In this document: in pieces, positions 1-6,480 of the stretch | How the letters are laid out: every line of letters starts with the position of its first letter | Position numbering within the stretch: the first letter of the stretch is position 1 | Assembly: GCF_007994735.1 (NCBI RefSeq) | Contig: NZ_VOIL01000001.1 | Span: 1,984,001 to 2,048,000, forward strand | Direction: 5' to 3' | Length of the DNA: 64,000 nucleotides | From: Nesterenkonia populi | Lineage (GTDB): Bacteria > Actinomycetota > Actinomycetes > Actinomycetales > Micrococcaceae | The notes under the pieces: model-generated | Databases searched by the model: none | What the model saw: the letters and a program-made list of their open reading frames with translations, nothing else | Told to the model about the DNA's origin: nothing | Made by a program: the position numbers and the translations under genes

Positions 1-270
1 CTCAGCGTGGGCCTGACGCCGCTGGTCCTGGCACAGCTCTGCGCTGATGTCCCGGCACTCAGTGACCAGGGCCGCGGCCTCCTCGAGCAGCAAGGCTGAT
101 TCCTCGTAGGCCAGCTCGCGGTGCTTATGGATCGCGGACTTCACCTTGTCGTGAAGGCTGTTGAGCCGGTCCTCGACGTGAACATGGGCGGAGTCGCGCA
201 GGGCAGTTTCCAGGGGCTCGCCGGCGTCGGCGGCCCAGTTGAGCAGGTTCTCAAGGGTCGGGGTTCTCAT
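1..270 (-). CDS. hypothetical protein, partial (C-terminus outside window)
   Basis: An open frame begins at ATG 270-268 and runs off the left edge, giving about 90 visible residues. The start is supported by a GGAGGTGG ribosome-binding site about 8 bases upstream and by an ATGA overlap with the stop of the pentapeptide gene. The visible protein is charged, Ala/Glu/Leu rich and probably helical (LENLLNW..., then [18 protein letters not shown]), so a coiled coil is likely. It is the most distal visible gene of the minus-strand element operon. I do not recognise a family. Confidence 0.6.
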   Translation of the reverse strand, partial: MRTPTLENLLNWAADAGEPLETALRDSAHVHVEDRLNSLHDKVKSAIHKHRELAYEESALLLEEAAALVTECRDISAELCQDQRRQAHAE

Positions 271-785
271 TTGTTCCACCTCCGAGCAAGACCCTCGATG
301 ACACTGGGTCGGTCTGCCATGTGCACGCGGCAGAGAGACACTGCGGCTTCCAGGTAGGGGCGTCGGCGAGTGATCTCATCACCCCGGGCTTCAGGCCAGT
401 TGTCGTCTCTGACGATCAGCTCGGATAGCTCGTCCGGTGATCCTGACCAGCACCCGATGCGCATGTGCCATCCTTTGCTCGTCGGCACGAGGAGCAGGTT
501 TCCTGATGGGAGGTTCTGGATTGCCAGGCCATTCCATCGGGCTCCCCACAGGTCGGCTTCCCGCAGGTCGGCTTCCCGCAGGTCGGCTCCCCACAGGTCG
601 GCTCCCCGCAGGTTGGCTCCCCACAGGTTGGCTCCCCGCAGGTCGGCTCCCCGCAGGTCGGCTCCCCGCAGGTTGGCTCCCCACAGGTTGGCTCCCCGCA
701 GGTCGGCTTCCCCTGCTGTTGGTCGCTTGCCCTCGGCGTGGGCGTTGCGCAAGGAATTGATCAGGTCAGTCTTAGCGTCAGTCAT
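267..785 (-). CDS. pentapeptide repeat protein
   Basis: 172 aa. The start at 785 has a strong AAAGGAG site 7-8 bases upstream; a longer frame begins at 902, but that upstream part codes for a different small protein. Residues 27-81 form 11 consecutive A(D/N)L(R/W)(G/E) pentapeptides, the signature of a right-handed quadrilateral beta-helix. The C-terminal ~90 residues ([33 protein letters not shown] region) are non-repetitive and resemble a domain often attached to short pentapeptide arrays in phage proteins. Function is unknown; some family members mimic DNA and bind gyrase, but nothing here proves that. It sits in the element's early operon and overlaps the next gene by ATGA. Confidence 0.8.
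   Translation of the reverse strand: MTDAKTDLINSLRNAHAEGKRPTAGEADLRGANLWGANLRGADLRGADLRGANLWGANLRGADLWGADLREADLREADLWGARWNGLAIQNLPSGNLLLVPTSKGWHMRIGCWSGSPDELSELIVRDDNWPEARGDEITRRRPYLEAAVSLCRVHMADRPSVIEGLARRWNK
543..707 (-). repeat. 15-bp tandem repeat array encoding pentapeptides
   Basis: Eleven head-to-tail 15-bp units (GCNGACCTGCGGGGA-type on the minus strand) inside the pentapeptide gene. Units are nearly identical at the DNA level, differing mainly at D/N and R/W codons, so the array may change length by slippage. All copies are a multiple of three, so unit gain or loss keeps the frame. Confidence 0.85.
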
Positions 786-921
786 TGCTCTTCTCCTTTG
801 CCGCAGGCACATGGCCTGGGCAGTAGGTTCGGTTCTGGTGGGCGCGGACTTGGGCGCGCGCCGTCGAGACGGGCAGGTAGATGTCGGCGTCGCAGGCGGC
901 ACAGTGGGCGAGGATGATCAC
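778..921 (-). CDS. small Cys/His protein, 47 aa (probable zinc ribbon)
   Basis: A GTG start at 921-919 overlaps the TGA stop of the preceding gene (GTGA), and the frame ends with TGA at 780-778, inside the second codon pair of the pentapeptide gene. The product is 47 aa and contains HCAAC near the N-terminus and YCPGH near residue 34-38, giving a C-x2-C ... C-x2-H arrangement typical of small zinc-binding phage proteins. Its first half would otherwise be an unexplained 130-bp gap in an operon where every gene overlaps the next. That architecture is the main support. Function unknown. Confidence 0.6.
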   Translation of the reverse strand: MIILAHCAACDADIYLPVSTARAQVRAHQNRTYCPGHVPAAKEKSND

Positions 922-1229
922 GGCTCACCCCTCAGCCAGGCCAGCAGTGCGGCGTCCGAGTCAGAGATGCCCTCCGGGGCGGGTGCGGTGCGCTGGATGG
1001 TGCAGATCGCCCAGCCCTTGGGCCGTGGCGACAGCACCAGGGCCAGCCGCCACGCTTGGATCTTCCACTGGCCGGCACGCGCCTTCTGCCACTGGCCCTT
1101 GACGACGATGCCGGAGAAGACCTCCGAGGGGATCCCCATCTGCTCAGCCCGGGCCACCGCGTGATTCGTCGGGTAGAAGGCCTCGCCATCAACCTCGAAA
1201 GGGAGCTTGTCCAGCTTCGATGGGGTCAC
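918..1229 (-). CDS. hypothetical element protein (103 aa)
   Basis: 103 aa; the ATG at 1229 overlaps the upstream stop (ATGA), and the stop overlaps the GTG of the small Cys protein. The sequence has an N-terminal segment NHAVARAEQMGI followed by a short beta-rich stretch (GQWKIQAWRLALVLSP...WAICTI). This pattern recalls DUF4258-like or BrnT-like small proteins, where a His near the start is followed by ERG-like helices, but the match is weak. It lies within a tightly coupled operon of early-type genes. Confidence 0.6.
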   Translation of the reverse strand: MTPSKLDKLPFEVDGEAFYPTNHAVARAEQMGIPSEVFSGIVVKGQWQKARAGQWKIQAWRLALVLSPRPKGWAICTIQRTAPAPEGISDSDAALLAWLRGEP

Positions 1230-1486
1230 CGGGCATCCGCCCTGTTCGTCGCCTGCTCCCCTGTTGGGTCAGCGTGCTGCAGCACCCGCATGAGCTGGTC
1301 CGCGGTCAGCCGCAGCAAGGTGTTCAGGTTTCGGTCCGCCCAGTCACGCGGGAACCCGTACGCATCCTCGAGCAGATCCACCCGGGCTTTGCGGTCGGGC
1401 TGCTCTGCCAGGTGCTCGGCCAGGTCATGGGCGGTCTCTCGATCCCAGGTGATGTGGGCGCGGACATCTAAGGTCAGGGTGCTCAT
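1226..1486 (-). CDS. hypothetical element protein (86 aa)
   Basis: 86 aa, ATG at 1486 preceded by GGAAGAAG about 8 bases upstream. The protein is helical and acidic (AHDLAEHLAEQ, LNTLLRLTADQLMRVLQHA). No family recognised. The 100 bp before it (1487-1588) form the largest gap in this minus-strand operon and hold a GGCACC...GGTGCC inverted repeat near 1540-1560, so it may begin a separate transcript or follow an attenuator. Confidence 0.6.
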   Translation of the reverse strand: MSTLTLDVRAHITWDRETAHDLAEHLAEQPDRKARVDLLEDAYGFPRDWADRNLNTLLRLTADQLMRVLQHADPTGEQATNRADAR

Positions 1487-1588
1487 AGACAGACTTCTTC
1501 CTACTCACCGTCTCCCCTTGCGGGAGTCCGGGGCACCACCCGCGGGGTGCCTACTAGGTTCAGCGGGTCGGAGGGATGGAGGTGTTGG

Positions 1589-1879
1589 CTACGCGGCTTG
1601 CCGGCGGGCGGCCATCAGCTGCTTTCGGCGCCGATGGTCGAGCACTGTCGTCTGACTCACGGCGCGGGTGGCGCCGAAGTTGCGCACGTCCTCCTCGGGG
1701 ATGCGCCAGTGCGCCCGTTCTGAGTCAGAGGACTTGGTGGCGCCGGGGAAGATGGCATCCTCCGGCCGGCCCTGTTCGCGTGCCTGCCTGGACTGCGCGC
1801 AGTAGAGCCGCACGGTGTCTTCGGTGTAGCCGATGCTTTCGGCGGTCTGCCGGACGGATAGCCAGTGGCCGAGCCTCAT
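1589..1879 (-). CDS. excisionase/AlpA-like winged-helix DNA-binding protein
   Basis: 96 aa. The N-terminal WLSVRQTAESIGYTEDTVRLYCAQ is a clear MerR/excisionase-type helix-turn-helix followed by a short wing and the WRIPEEDVRNF strand-helix characteristic of AlpA/Xis-type proteins. The C-terminus is basic (DHRRRKQLMAARRQ). Start ATG 1879 overlaps the upstream stop (ATGA). In an integrative element such a protein would either direct excision or act as a small regulator. The recombinase it would work with is not in this window. Confidence 0.65.
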   Translation of the reverse strand: MRLGHWLSVRQTAESIGYTEDTVRLYCAQSRQAREQGRPEDAIFPGATKSSDSERAHWRIPEEDVRNFGATRAVSQTTVLDHRRRKQLMAARRQAA

Positions 1880-2181
1880 GTTCGCCTCCAGACTCTGAGT
1901 GCTCCGCCGTTGCGTGTGCGTCGTCGGGCGGCGGTGTACCCGACTGCGGTGATGACGCCGGCGCTGCGGGCGATAGAGAATGCGACACCGAACCAGTTGC
2001 CGTGCAGCGGTTCGCCTACGCGCTCGTGGATGTCGTCTGCGGTGAAGTCCTTGCCCGACCGGGCGAGGGTGTCGATGGCCTCAGCTGCGTTCGCCAGCCA
2101 GACCGCCTTCTCGTCATCCAGGGCCATCGGGCCAGTGAGTGCCACTCCCCCGGCCGGGACCATCTGATCAACTCGGGTCAT
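1876..2181 (-). CDS. actinophage-type conserved hypothetical (101 aa)
   Basis: 101 aa, coupled on both sides by ATGA overlaps. A central helical segment (TLARSGKDFTADDIHERVGEP) leads to HGNWFGVAFSIARSAGVITAVGYTAA and a basic tail ending RVWRRT. I recognise this layout from small proteins common in actinophage and mycobacteriophage genomes, where it looks like a winged-helix fold, but no function is established. Its presence supports a phage origin of this end of the window. Confidence 0.6.
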   Translation of the reverse strand: MTRVDQMVPAGGVALTGPMALDDEKAVWLANAAEAIDTLARSGKDFTADDIHERVGEPLHGNWFGVAFSIARSAGVITAVGYTAARRRTRNGGALRVWRRT

Positions 2182-2702
2182 GGGGCGTCCTCAATGGCAC
2201 GGACGGTGGCGCAGGGGTAGTCCACTGAACCGGACTCACTGCTATTCCACTCGAACTCGTCCACCATTTCGGCAATGTGTTCGTCAGAGCATTCAAGGCA
2301 TAACCTCGCTATTGGGGTATCCCCTCGCTCCTGGGCGGCCATAGCGTCCGTCACATGTTCGCCGGGATAGATACTCGTTGCCGTGTGCAGCTCTAGCACC
2401 GCCTGCTTGACCGCCAGCAGCTGCGCGTTCCGGGCGGGCAGCTCTGTGCGGGCGTGAGCGATGAGCTCGGCGTCTGCGCCAGACATGTCGGACAGTTCGC
2501 TTACGCGGTGCCCGTACTCTCTCTGCCACTCGGCGTCATCCCATTTGGTCTGCGACTTGGGGCCAATGAGGTGCATTGGAAACGGAGTGTCGTCAATGCC
2601 GAGTTCATAGTCTCCACACGAGTCGTATTCGACTGCCCACGGGCCGGGTGTGGCGGCGGCGCATATGGCCTGTGACTCTGCGATCTGCTGCTCGATCCTC
2701 AT
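2178..2702 (-). CDS. phage-type hypothetical, Ea22-like (174 aa)
   Basis: 174 aa, start ATG 2702 overlapping the stop of the HTH gene and stop overlapping the next ATG. It has the features of the Ea22/ead-like phage family: an ATPGPW motif near residue 17-22 and DAELIAHARTELP near residue 79-91, followed by a short helical region. Those proteins are early, non-essential genes of unknown function in temperate phages. The remainder is acidic with CLECSDEHIAEMVDEFEW. Confidence 0.6.
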   Translation of the reverse strand: MRIEQQIAESQAICAAATPGPWAVEYDSCGDYELGIDDTPFPMHLIGPKSQTKWDDAEWQREYGHRVSELSDMSGADAELIAHARTELPARNAQLLAVKQAVLELHTATSIYPGEHVTDAMAAQERGDTPIARLCLECSDEHIAEMVDEFEWNSSESGSVDYPCATVRAIEDAP

Positions 2703-3004
2703 GCCGCCATCCTTCGGTTCTGCGCCTTACGATTTTCAGTACTGCTTGCAGTGTGCACAACCTTTGGCAAAAAAAGAGACCCGACAGGCGCATCCAACGC
2801 TTTCTCAATTGCCTTGGCGATGTCCGGCCCCACGCTCTTGCGGAAGCCGCTGCGCAGGTGGCCGATGGTGGACTTACTGACGTTCACGCGATCAGCGAGC
2901 CCTTGGACGCTATATCCGCGGTACTTCATGTACTGGCGGAAGGCGTCGGTGCTGATGAGTTCCACGATGAAAACTCCTCCTCTGGTGGTCGTTGCGACAG
3001 CCAT
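2699..3004 (-). CDS. XRE-family HTH regulator (Cro-like, first gene of early operon)
   Basis: 101 aa from ATG 3004, which has an AGGAGGAAG site directly upstream. A second in-frame GTG at 2965 also has a strong GAGGAGG site, and it would start the protein just before the helix-turn-helix (YSVQGLADRVNVSKSTIGHLRSG), so either start may be used. The fold is a Cro/C1-type HTH with a basic tail. It is divergent from the repressor gene at 3202 across an operator-rich region, the usual place for a Cro-like regulator, and probably heads the whole minus-strand operon down to position 1. Confidence 0.7.
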   Translation of the reverse strand: MAVATTTRGGVFIVELISTDAFRQYMKYRGYSVQGLADRVNVSKSTIGHLRSGFRKSVGPDIAKAIEKALDAPVGSLFLPKVVHTASSTENRKAQNRRMAA

Positions 3005-3019
3005 TGCTTCCTCCTGTTG

Positions 3020-3158
3020 TGTAGACAGTACGTGAATATCTTGCGTGTTGCAAGCAAAACTGTAGACGGGATCGTCTACAAAAACAAGTACTCGTAGACG
3101 GCCTGTTTCTTAGGGGGTGAGCGGAATCTTGGATAACTTTGTAGACGCAACGGCTACA
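3020..3158. promoter_or_regulatory. divergent control region with repeated TGTAGAC operators
   Basis: Between the two divergent HTH genes lie a perfect inverted repeat TGTAGAC-N6-GTCTACA (3061-3080), an imperfect one TGTAGAC-N5-GGCTACA (3140-3158), and half-sites TGTAGAC at 3020-3026 and CGTAGACG at 3093-3100. This is the spacing expected for phage-type operators OL/OR bound by one or both HTH proteins. The motif does not recur elsewhere in the window that I can see. Confidence 0.7.
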
Positions 3159-3201
3159 CGCCGCCTTGCACCCCTTGCTCCCGTCGAATGAAGGTTTACC
3201 C

Positions 3202-3690
3202 ATGGCACGTAGACAGACGCCCCCCGAGTGGCAGGCGCTACTCGACAAAGTGGGGATAGCGTCGCTGAATCGTCTTGCCGAGTTGGCGAATCTCTCGACC
3301 ACCACAGTCACCCGGACGGTGCATCGAGACCACCAGCCCGGAGACGACACAGTTGCAGCCCTGGCAGCTGCTCTGCGTGTCCCGGAATCCGACATCTACA
3401 AGCTCACCCACGGGCGATCGCTGACCGTTAGAACCTGGGAGCCGCCACATGAGGTCTCGCGCCTCACTAAGCGTGAACAGGACGCCCTAACCGAGATGAT
3501 CCGCTCCATGGCTGCTGGGCGCGAGGAGCGAGAGGAGCTGGTGGGAAGTGCAGACAGTACCGCCCCCATGAATCAGGCCGCAGGGAGTGCGGCTGAAGAG
3601 GACCAAGACGACTACGGCCTGGCCGCCTACGACGCCCAAGATGAGCAGTGGCGAGGGATCGGGCCGGACGATGACCCGCACACCACATGA
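3202..3690 (+). CDS. phage/ICE immunity repressor-like HTH protein
   Basis: 162 aa from ATG 3202 (GAAGG upstream; an upstream start at 3166 would add 12 residues with no SD). Residues ~18-75 contain an HTH: NRLAELANLSTTTVTRTVHRD, then TVAALAAALRVPESDIYKL. The C-terminal half is highly acidic and low complexity (AAEEDQDDYGLAAYDAQDEQ). It is the first gene of a plus-strand unit ending in an ImmA/IrrE-type peptidase. In ICEBs1-like elements the repressor ImmR is cleaved by its partner ImmA, and this gene takes the ImmR position. That partnership is inferred from position and family, not shown. Confidence 0.7.
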   Translation: MARRQTPPEWQALLDKVGIASLNRLAELANLSTTTVTRTVHRDHQPGDDTVAALAAALRVPESDIYKLTHGRSLTVRTWEPPHEVSRLTKREQDALTEMIRSMAAGREEREELVGSADSTAPMNQAAGSAAEEDQDDYGLAAYDAQDEQWRGIGPDDDPHTT

Positions 3691-3713
3691 TCACTCACGC
3701 CTGAAGGGGAACA

Positions 3714-4169
3714 ATGAAGCGCAAGTACACCGTGTGGCAGCTGGTGCTCTTCATTAGTATCTTGGTCATCGCAGCAGTAACAGTGGTCATCGTGACGGTG
3801 CGTCTCACAACTGAGGTCACTGCAGACGACACATATAGCGACGCTGAGGATCTGGCGTCATCACTGGACTCAGAGGGCTTCCTCTGTGAGCTGGATGGTG
3901 ATACAAGGCCCATCGCTGACGGCTACGGCGACGAGCTCACCTGCCACACCGGCATGAACGTGGCTGTCTGGGATGAGGAGCTGCCCGACCACGCAGAGGA
4001 TCCGACGATACTCATCGCTCTCGGCGGCCAGATGACCGGCGCGCACCACGTCCTGGGAGAGAACTGGGCCGTGACGATGGACCGCGAGTCACAGGCCGAG
4101 GCGATCCAGGACATCTTCGGCGGTGAGACCATTGGTCCGAACCGCGAGCTCATGGACCTCATCGACTAG
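3714..4169 (+). CDS. single-pass membrane protein of the immunity module
   Basis: 151 aa, start ATG with GAAGGGG 5-9 bases upstream. A basic N-terminus (MKRKYTVW) is followed by one hydrophobic helix (residues ~9-30) and an acidic, probably extracytoplasmic domain with two cysteines (FLCELDG and ELTCHTG) that could form a disulfide. No catalytic motif seen. It lies between repressor and peptidase, 23 bp after the former and 41 bp before the latter. It could be a superinfection-exclusion protein or a signal input to the peptidase; both are guesses. Confidence 0.6.
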   Translation: MKRKYTVWQLVLFISILVIAAVTVVIVTVRLTTEVTADDTYSDAEDLASSLDSEGFLCELDGDTRPIADGYGDELTCHTGMNVAVWDEELPDHAEDPTILIALGGQMTGAHHVLGENWAVTMDRESQAEAIQDIFGGETIGPNRELMDLID

Positions 4170-4210
4170 GCATCTGTCCATGTCAGACCCCGGCTCTACG
4201 GTGGTGGGGT

Positions 4211-4600
4211 ATGTCGCATCTGGAGAAGATCGCGGCCGACCTAGGCGTGGTCATCGTAGATGTCGATCACCTGCCCGGAGGCCGCTGGGGAGAATACCGG
4301 CACCACCGACGCGTTATCCGCGTCCTGGCCTGCCTGGCGCCACTGCAGTACCGCTGCACATTGGCGCACGAGATCGGCCACGCCTACTACGGGCACAGGC
4401 GCACCACGGAGCGCGCAGAGCTTGAGGCTGACGCGTGGGCGGCTAGACAGCTGATCCGCCCGGACTGCTGGAGAAACGCCACGGCGGCTTACGAGGACCT
4501 GCTGAGCGTCGCCGCGGAGCTGCAGGTGCTCCCCCGTATCGCGGCCGTCTATGCCGAGCACCTGGCACGGCACCCAGCGATGCAAGCGGCACGATTCTAG
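4211..4600 (+). CDS. ImmA/IrrE-family metallopeptidase
   Basis: 129 aa. The zinc motif HEIGH (residues ~54-58) is followed by ELEADAWAA, the third-ligand Glu signature of the COG2856/ImmA-IrrE family. The family's members cleave XRE repressors (ImmA on ImmR in ICEBs1; IrrE/PprI on DdrO in Deinococcus). The protein is short, with only the peptidase domain and a helical tail. As the last gene of the repressor-membrane-peptidase unit, its likely substrate is the 3202 repressor. A decayed paralogue lies at 5314-5479. Confidence 0.8.
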   Translation: MSHLEKIAADLGVVIVDVDHLPGGRWGEYRHHRRVIRVLACLAPLQYRCTLAHEIGHAYYGHRRTTERAELEADAWAARQLIRPDCWRNATAAYEDLLSVAAELQVLPRIAAVYAEHLARHPAMQAARF

Positions 4601-4618
4601 TCCCCCCACGTGGGGGGA
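4601..4618. terminator. perfect GC hairpin after the peptidase gene
   Basis: TCCCCCCACGTGGGGGGA is an 18-bp perfect palindrome starting at the base after the peptidase stop codon. There is no U tract, but position and strength suggest it ends the plus-strand unit. Confidence 0.5.
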
Positions 4619-4716
4619 TATGGTTCCCCAAGACCTCGTAAGATCGCGGATTCTCGAAAGCAGATGCGCCGGTCCTCAATGGCCCCGCATCCCTTTAAAC
4701 ACGCGGATGTAGGCGC

Positions 4717-4763
4717 ATTACTGCTCAGTAATAATTGATGGTTCGAGTCCCTCTCGGCGCACC
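4717..4763 (+). other. candidate attachment site: tRNA 3'-end fragment with adjacent inverted repeat
   Basis: GGTTCGAGTCC followed by CTCTCGGCGCACC (4740-4763) reads as the T-loop, T-stem and acceptor end (discriminator A and CC) of a tRNA. It closely resembles the 3' end of actinobacterial tRNA-Lys. I find no convincing D-arm or anticodon arm before it, so it is a fragment, as left at attR when an element integrates into a tRNA 3' end. A 7-bp inverted repeat ATTACTG-CT-CAGTAAT (4717-4732) sits beside it and might be a recombinase site. The phage-like genes lie to the left. The following stretch to 4920 shows nothing else. Confidence 0.55.
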
Positions 4764-4920
4764 CGACAGTGGTGTGATGACAGCGGAGACCGCATTTCGT
4801 GCCGCGGCTGCAACTGAACGAACGGTGATCCGCCTCCTCCGTTGAGGCTCCTCCGACATCGATTTCGGGCACACGAAAACTTGAACCTGTGCGCATGGGA
4901 GTTTGTGTGGGGTTCCACAG

Positions 4921-5190
4921 TTAATCGTGGTTGGGGTCGAGCTTCTTCTCGGAGTTCCAACCCACCAGGAACGTGATGGGAATCGCGACGACGAAGAACA
5001 ATGTGACTCCAACGACCGCGGTAGTCTGTCCAGGCTCGACCAGTCCCACCTCTGTGAGCAGCCAGAACCCTCCGACGAATAGAAGGGCGATGACGGTGAT
5101 GGTGACCCTAGCCGCCCACCCGGCCATAATGCGCGCCGTCAATGTCTTCCCTGATGGTCGTCCTACGATAGAAAAACCTCCCAAAAGCAC
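4921..5190 (-). CDS. small membrane protein, hypothetical
   Basis: Up to 89 aa from GTG 5190; an ATG at 5127 would give 68 aa beginning MAGWAARV. Neither start has a good ribosome-binding site. Two hydrophobic helices (VTITVIALLFVGGFWLL and TTAVVGVTLFFVVAIPITFLVGW) are separated by a short acidic loop, and the tail is charged. The hydrophobic periodicity argues for a real protein. It is isolated between the attachment site and a pseudogene. No family recognised. Confidence 0.45.
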   Translation of the reverse strand: MLLGGFSIVGRPSGKTLTARIMAGWAARVTITVIALLFVGGFWLLTEVGLVEPGQTTAVVGVTLFFVVAIPITFLVGWNSEKKLDPNHD

Positions 5191-5313
5191 CTGCCTATCA
5201 ACGCTCGGAGCCCGAGCAGCAGGTGCGCGAACGTACCTGGTCTCACCCAGTACCAGCCTGCGATTCTGGCTTGCCAGGGTGTTTTCACCCTAACAATGGG
5301 CATCGCCACCGCG

Positions 5314-5479
5314 ATTAACAGGCGACTGAGGATCCAGCTCGTGTGTCACCCGAACCATGCGTACTACGGGCAGAGGTCCATCACGAAGCGCACAAAGCAT
5401 GAAGCGGGTATAGGGGTCATGACGCCTGATTCGTCCGGACTGCTGGCGAGACGCCGCGGCCTACGAGGACCTGGCACAC
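5314..5479 (+). pseudogene. decayed second copy of the ImmA/IrrE-family peptidase gene
   Basis: The DNA aligns with the intact peptidase gene at 4211-4600. CATGCGTACTACGGGCAGAGG matches the segment coding HAYYGHR, and in another frame GACTGCTGGCGAGACGCC and GCGGCCTACGAGGACCTGG match the segment coding LIRPDCWRNATAAYEDL. The catalytic HEIGH has become HPNH with loss of the Glu and one residue, the ELEAD region is scrambled, and the two matching parts are in different frames. This is a dead paralogue, probably from an earlier or tandem element insertion. The stretch 5191-5313 before it shows no convincing gene. Confidence 0.75.
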
Positions 5480-5557
5480 GTGGGGGTATTCGCTTCTCGC
5501 CACTGTGACTTACGGTGGTGGGGAGAAGGTGACACGCCCATCTGGGAAAGGTCAGAC

Positions 5558-5935
5558 ATGATCGAGGTACTTTCAACAACTGATGGCCTGGTTTCGATCC
5601 GGGCCCGCGGCAAAGTCGAAAAGCAGGAATGGCAGCAGGTTACGAAGACCGTCGAAGAGGCACTGTCCCAGCACGAGCAGGTCTCTCTGTATGCCAACCT
5701 CTCCGAATTGGAAAGCATGAGCGCTGGGGCAATCATCGAAGACCTGAGAACCTCACTGAAGAATCTCACCACCATGGATCAGGTGGGCCGCCTGGCAGTG
5801 GTCACCGACTCTGCGTGGGTGGATACGATGATCAAGGCAAGCGAAAAGATCTTCCCCGACCTGGACGCACAGGTATTCAGCCAGGACCAGGATGCCGAAG
5901 CGCGTCAGTGGGTGGAACCCTCAGCGACCCCGTGA
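5558..5935 (+). CDS. SpoIIAA/STAS-like protein
   Basis: 125 aa from ATG 5558 (GAAAGG upstream). It matches the SpoIIAA-like STAS fold family seen in many environmental bacteria: beta-strand start (IEVLSTTDGLVSIRARGKV), then helix, a LYANLSELESMS strand, helix, and RLAVVTDSAWVDTMIKA. The usual STAS phospho-serine loop is not obvious, which is typical for this group. Function unknown; the family is often linked to lipid or stress-related binding. The 13-bp sequence just upstream (5511-5523) repeats the one before the peptidase gene at 4197-4209, so the region upstream of this gene was rearranged. Confidence 0.65.
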   Translation: MIEVLSTTDGLVSIRARGKVEKQEWQQVTKTVEEALSQHEQVSLYANLSELESMSAGAIIEDLRTSLKNLTTMDQVGRLAVVTDSAWVDTMIKASEKIFPDLDAQVFSQDQDAEARQWVEPSATP

Positions 5936-6022
5936 ATTGAGGGATGCAGCAGCGCACCCGTTATAGGGCGCACTTCTGTCGCAATGACTGGAACGCGCAC
6001 AACTCTTGAGGCACACGAAAGA

Positions 6023-6049
6023 GCCCCGCCGGGGGCGTCCCGGCAGGGC
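6023..6049 (+). terminator. GC-rich hairpin after the STAS gene
   Basis: GCCCCGCCGGG-GGCGT-CCCGGCAGGGC forms an 11-bp stem with one mismatch, followed by GTCGTTTCGTT. It is about 90 bases after the stop of the plus-strand gene and before the end of the opposing YrhK gene. Confidence 0.6.
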
Positions 6050-6098
6050 GTCGTTTCGTTCTCGCAGCTCCAGGCATCATCCCAGGTGCAGCCTCCAG

Positions 6099-6142
6099 TG
6101 TGACGCGGTCACTGCGAGTCACGTAACGTGACGTGCATCACA
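6099..6142. promoter_or_regulatory. cluster of GTGAC/GTCAC palindromes, one CRP/GlxR-like
   Basis: Within 44 bp: GTGAC-GCG-GTCAC (6100-6112), GTCACGT-A-ACGTGAC (6118-6132, perfect) and CGTGA-N6-TCACA (6127-6142), one mismatch from the CRP/GlxR consensus TGTGA-N6-TCACA. A TATGCT (6144-6149) follows. The site lies between the 3' ends of two convergent genes, so it serves no annotated start. Confidence 0.4.
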
Positions 6143-6195
6143 ATATGCTGTGGGAGAGCGTACGTCAACCCTCGCCGGCGTTCGTTCAGCCAGGA

Positions 6196-6480
6196 TCAGA
6201 AGTCGTGCGATGCCTCTGACTGAGGTCTGCCGAGTCGGGTGATGTGGACACGTCTGGCAAGTCGGATCACCGGGCGGATAAGCAGTTGGACACTCCCTAG
6301 GAGGAAGAGCCAGGTGCCTGCTGTGGCAGTACTGTCGCTGAAGAACAGGATGCTGCCGATGATGAACCAGACCGCAATGAGGATGTCATTGATGATGCTG
6401 GCGACTTCGTAGCGCTGCCTGATGGTGAGCTCTTCATGCCCGATGTGAAGCGTGAGATCTTTGTCTTTGGGTTCGCCCAT
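6196..6480 (-). CDS. YrhK-like domain protein
   Basis: 94 aa. IRQRYEVASIINDILIAVWFIIGSILFFSDS, then AGTWLFLLGSVQLLIRPVIRLARRVHI, is the YrhK-like two-helix membrane domain, with a soluble N-terminal strand (LTLHIGHEEL). The family is membrane-bound and uncharacterised, found in many actinobacteria and firmicutes. Both helices are intact. It is convergent with the STAS gene and divergent from the oxidoreductase. Confidence 0.7.
   Translation of the reverse strand: MGEPKDKDLTLHIGHEELTIRQRYEVASIINDILIAVWFIIGSILFFSDSTATAGTWLFLLGSVQLLIRPVIRLARRVHITRLGRPQSEASHDF

Noticed and set aside
370..1164. Long plus-strand open frames (264 and 107 aa) opposite the pentapeptide gene
   Set aside because: They are produced by the 15-bp repeats and Ser/Arg-rich reading of the complementary strand; the minus strand has ribosome sites and coupled overlaps.
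4665..4761. Complete tRNA of about 95 nt using GCGCCG at 4666 with the 3' fragment
   Set aside because: Acceptor bases can pair, but no D-arm or anticodon arm forms; treated as a tRNA fragment next to chance complementarity.
4597..4896. 99-aa frame on the minus strand between the peptidase gene and the small membrane gene
   Set aside because: Covers the attachment site, no ribosome site and no recognisable fold.
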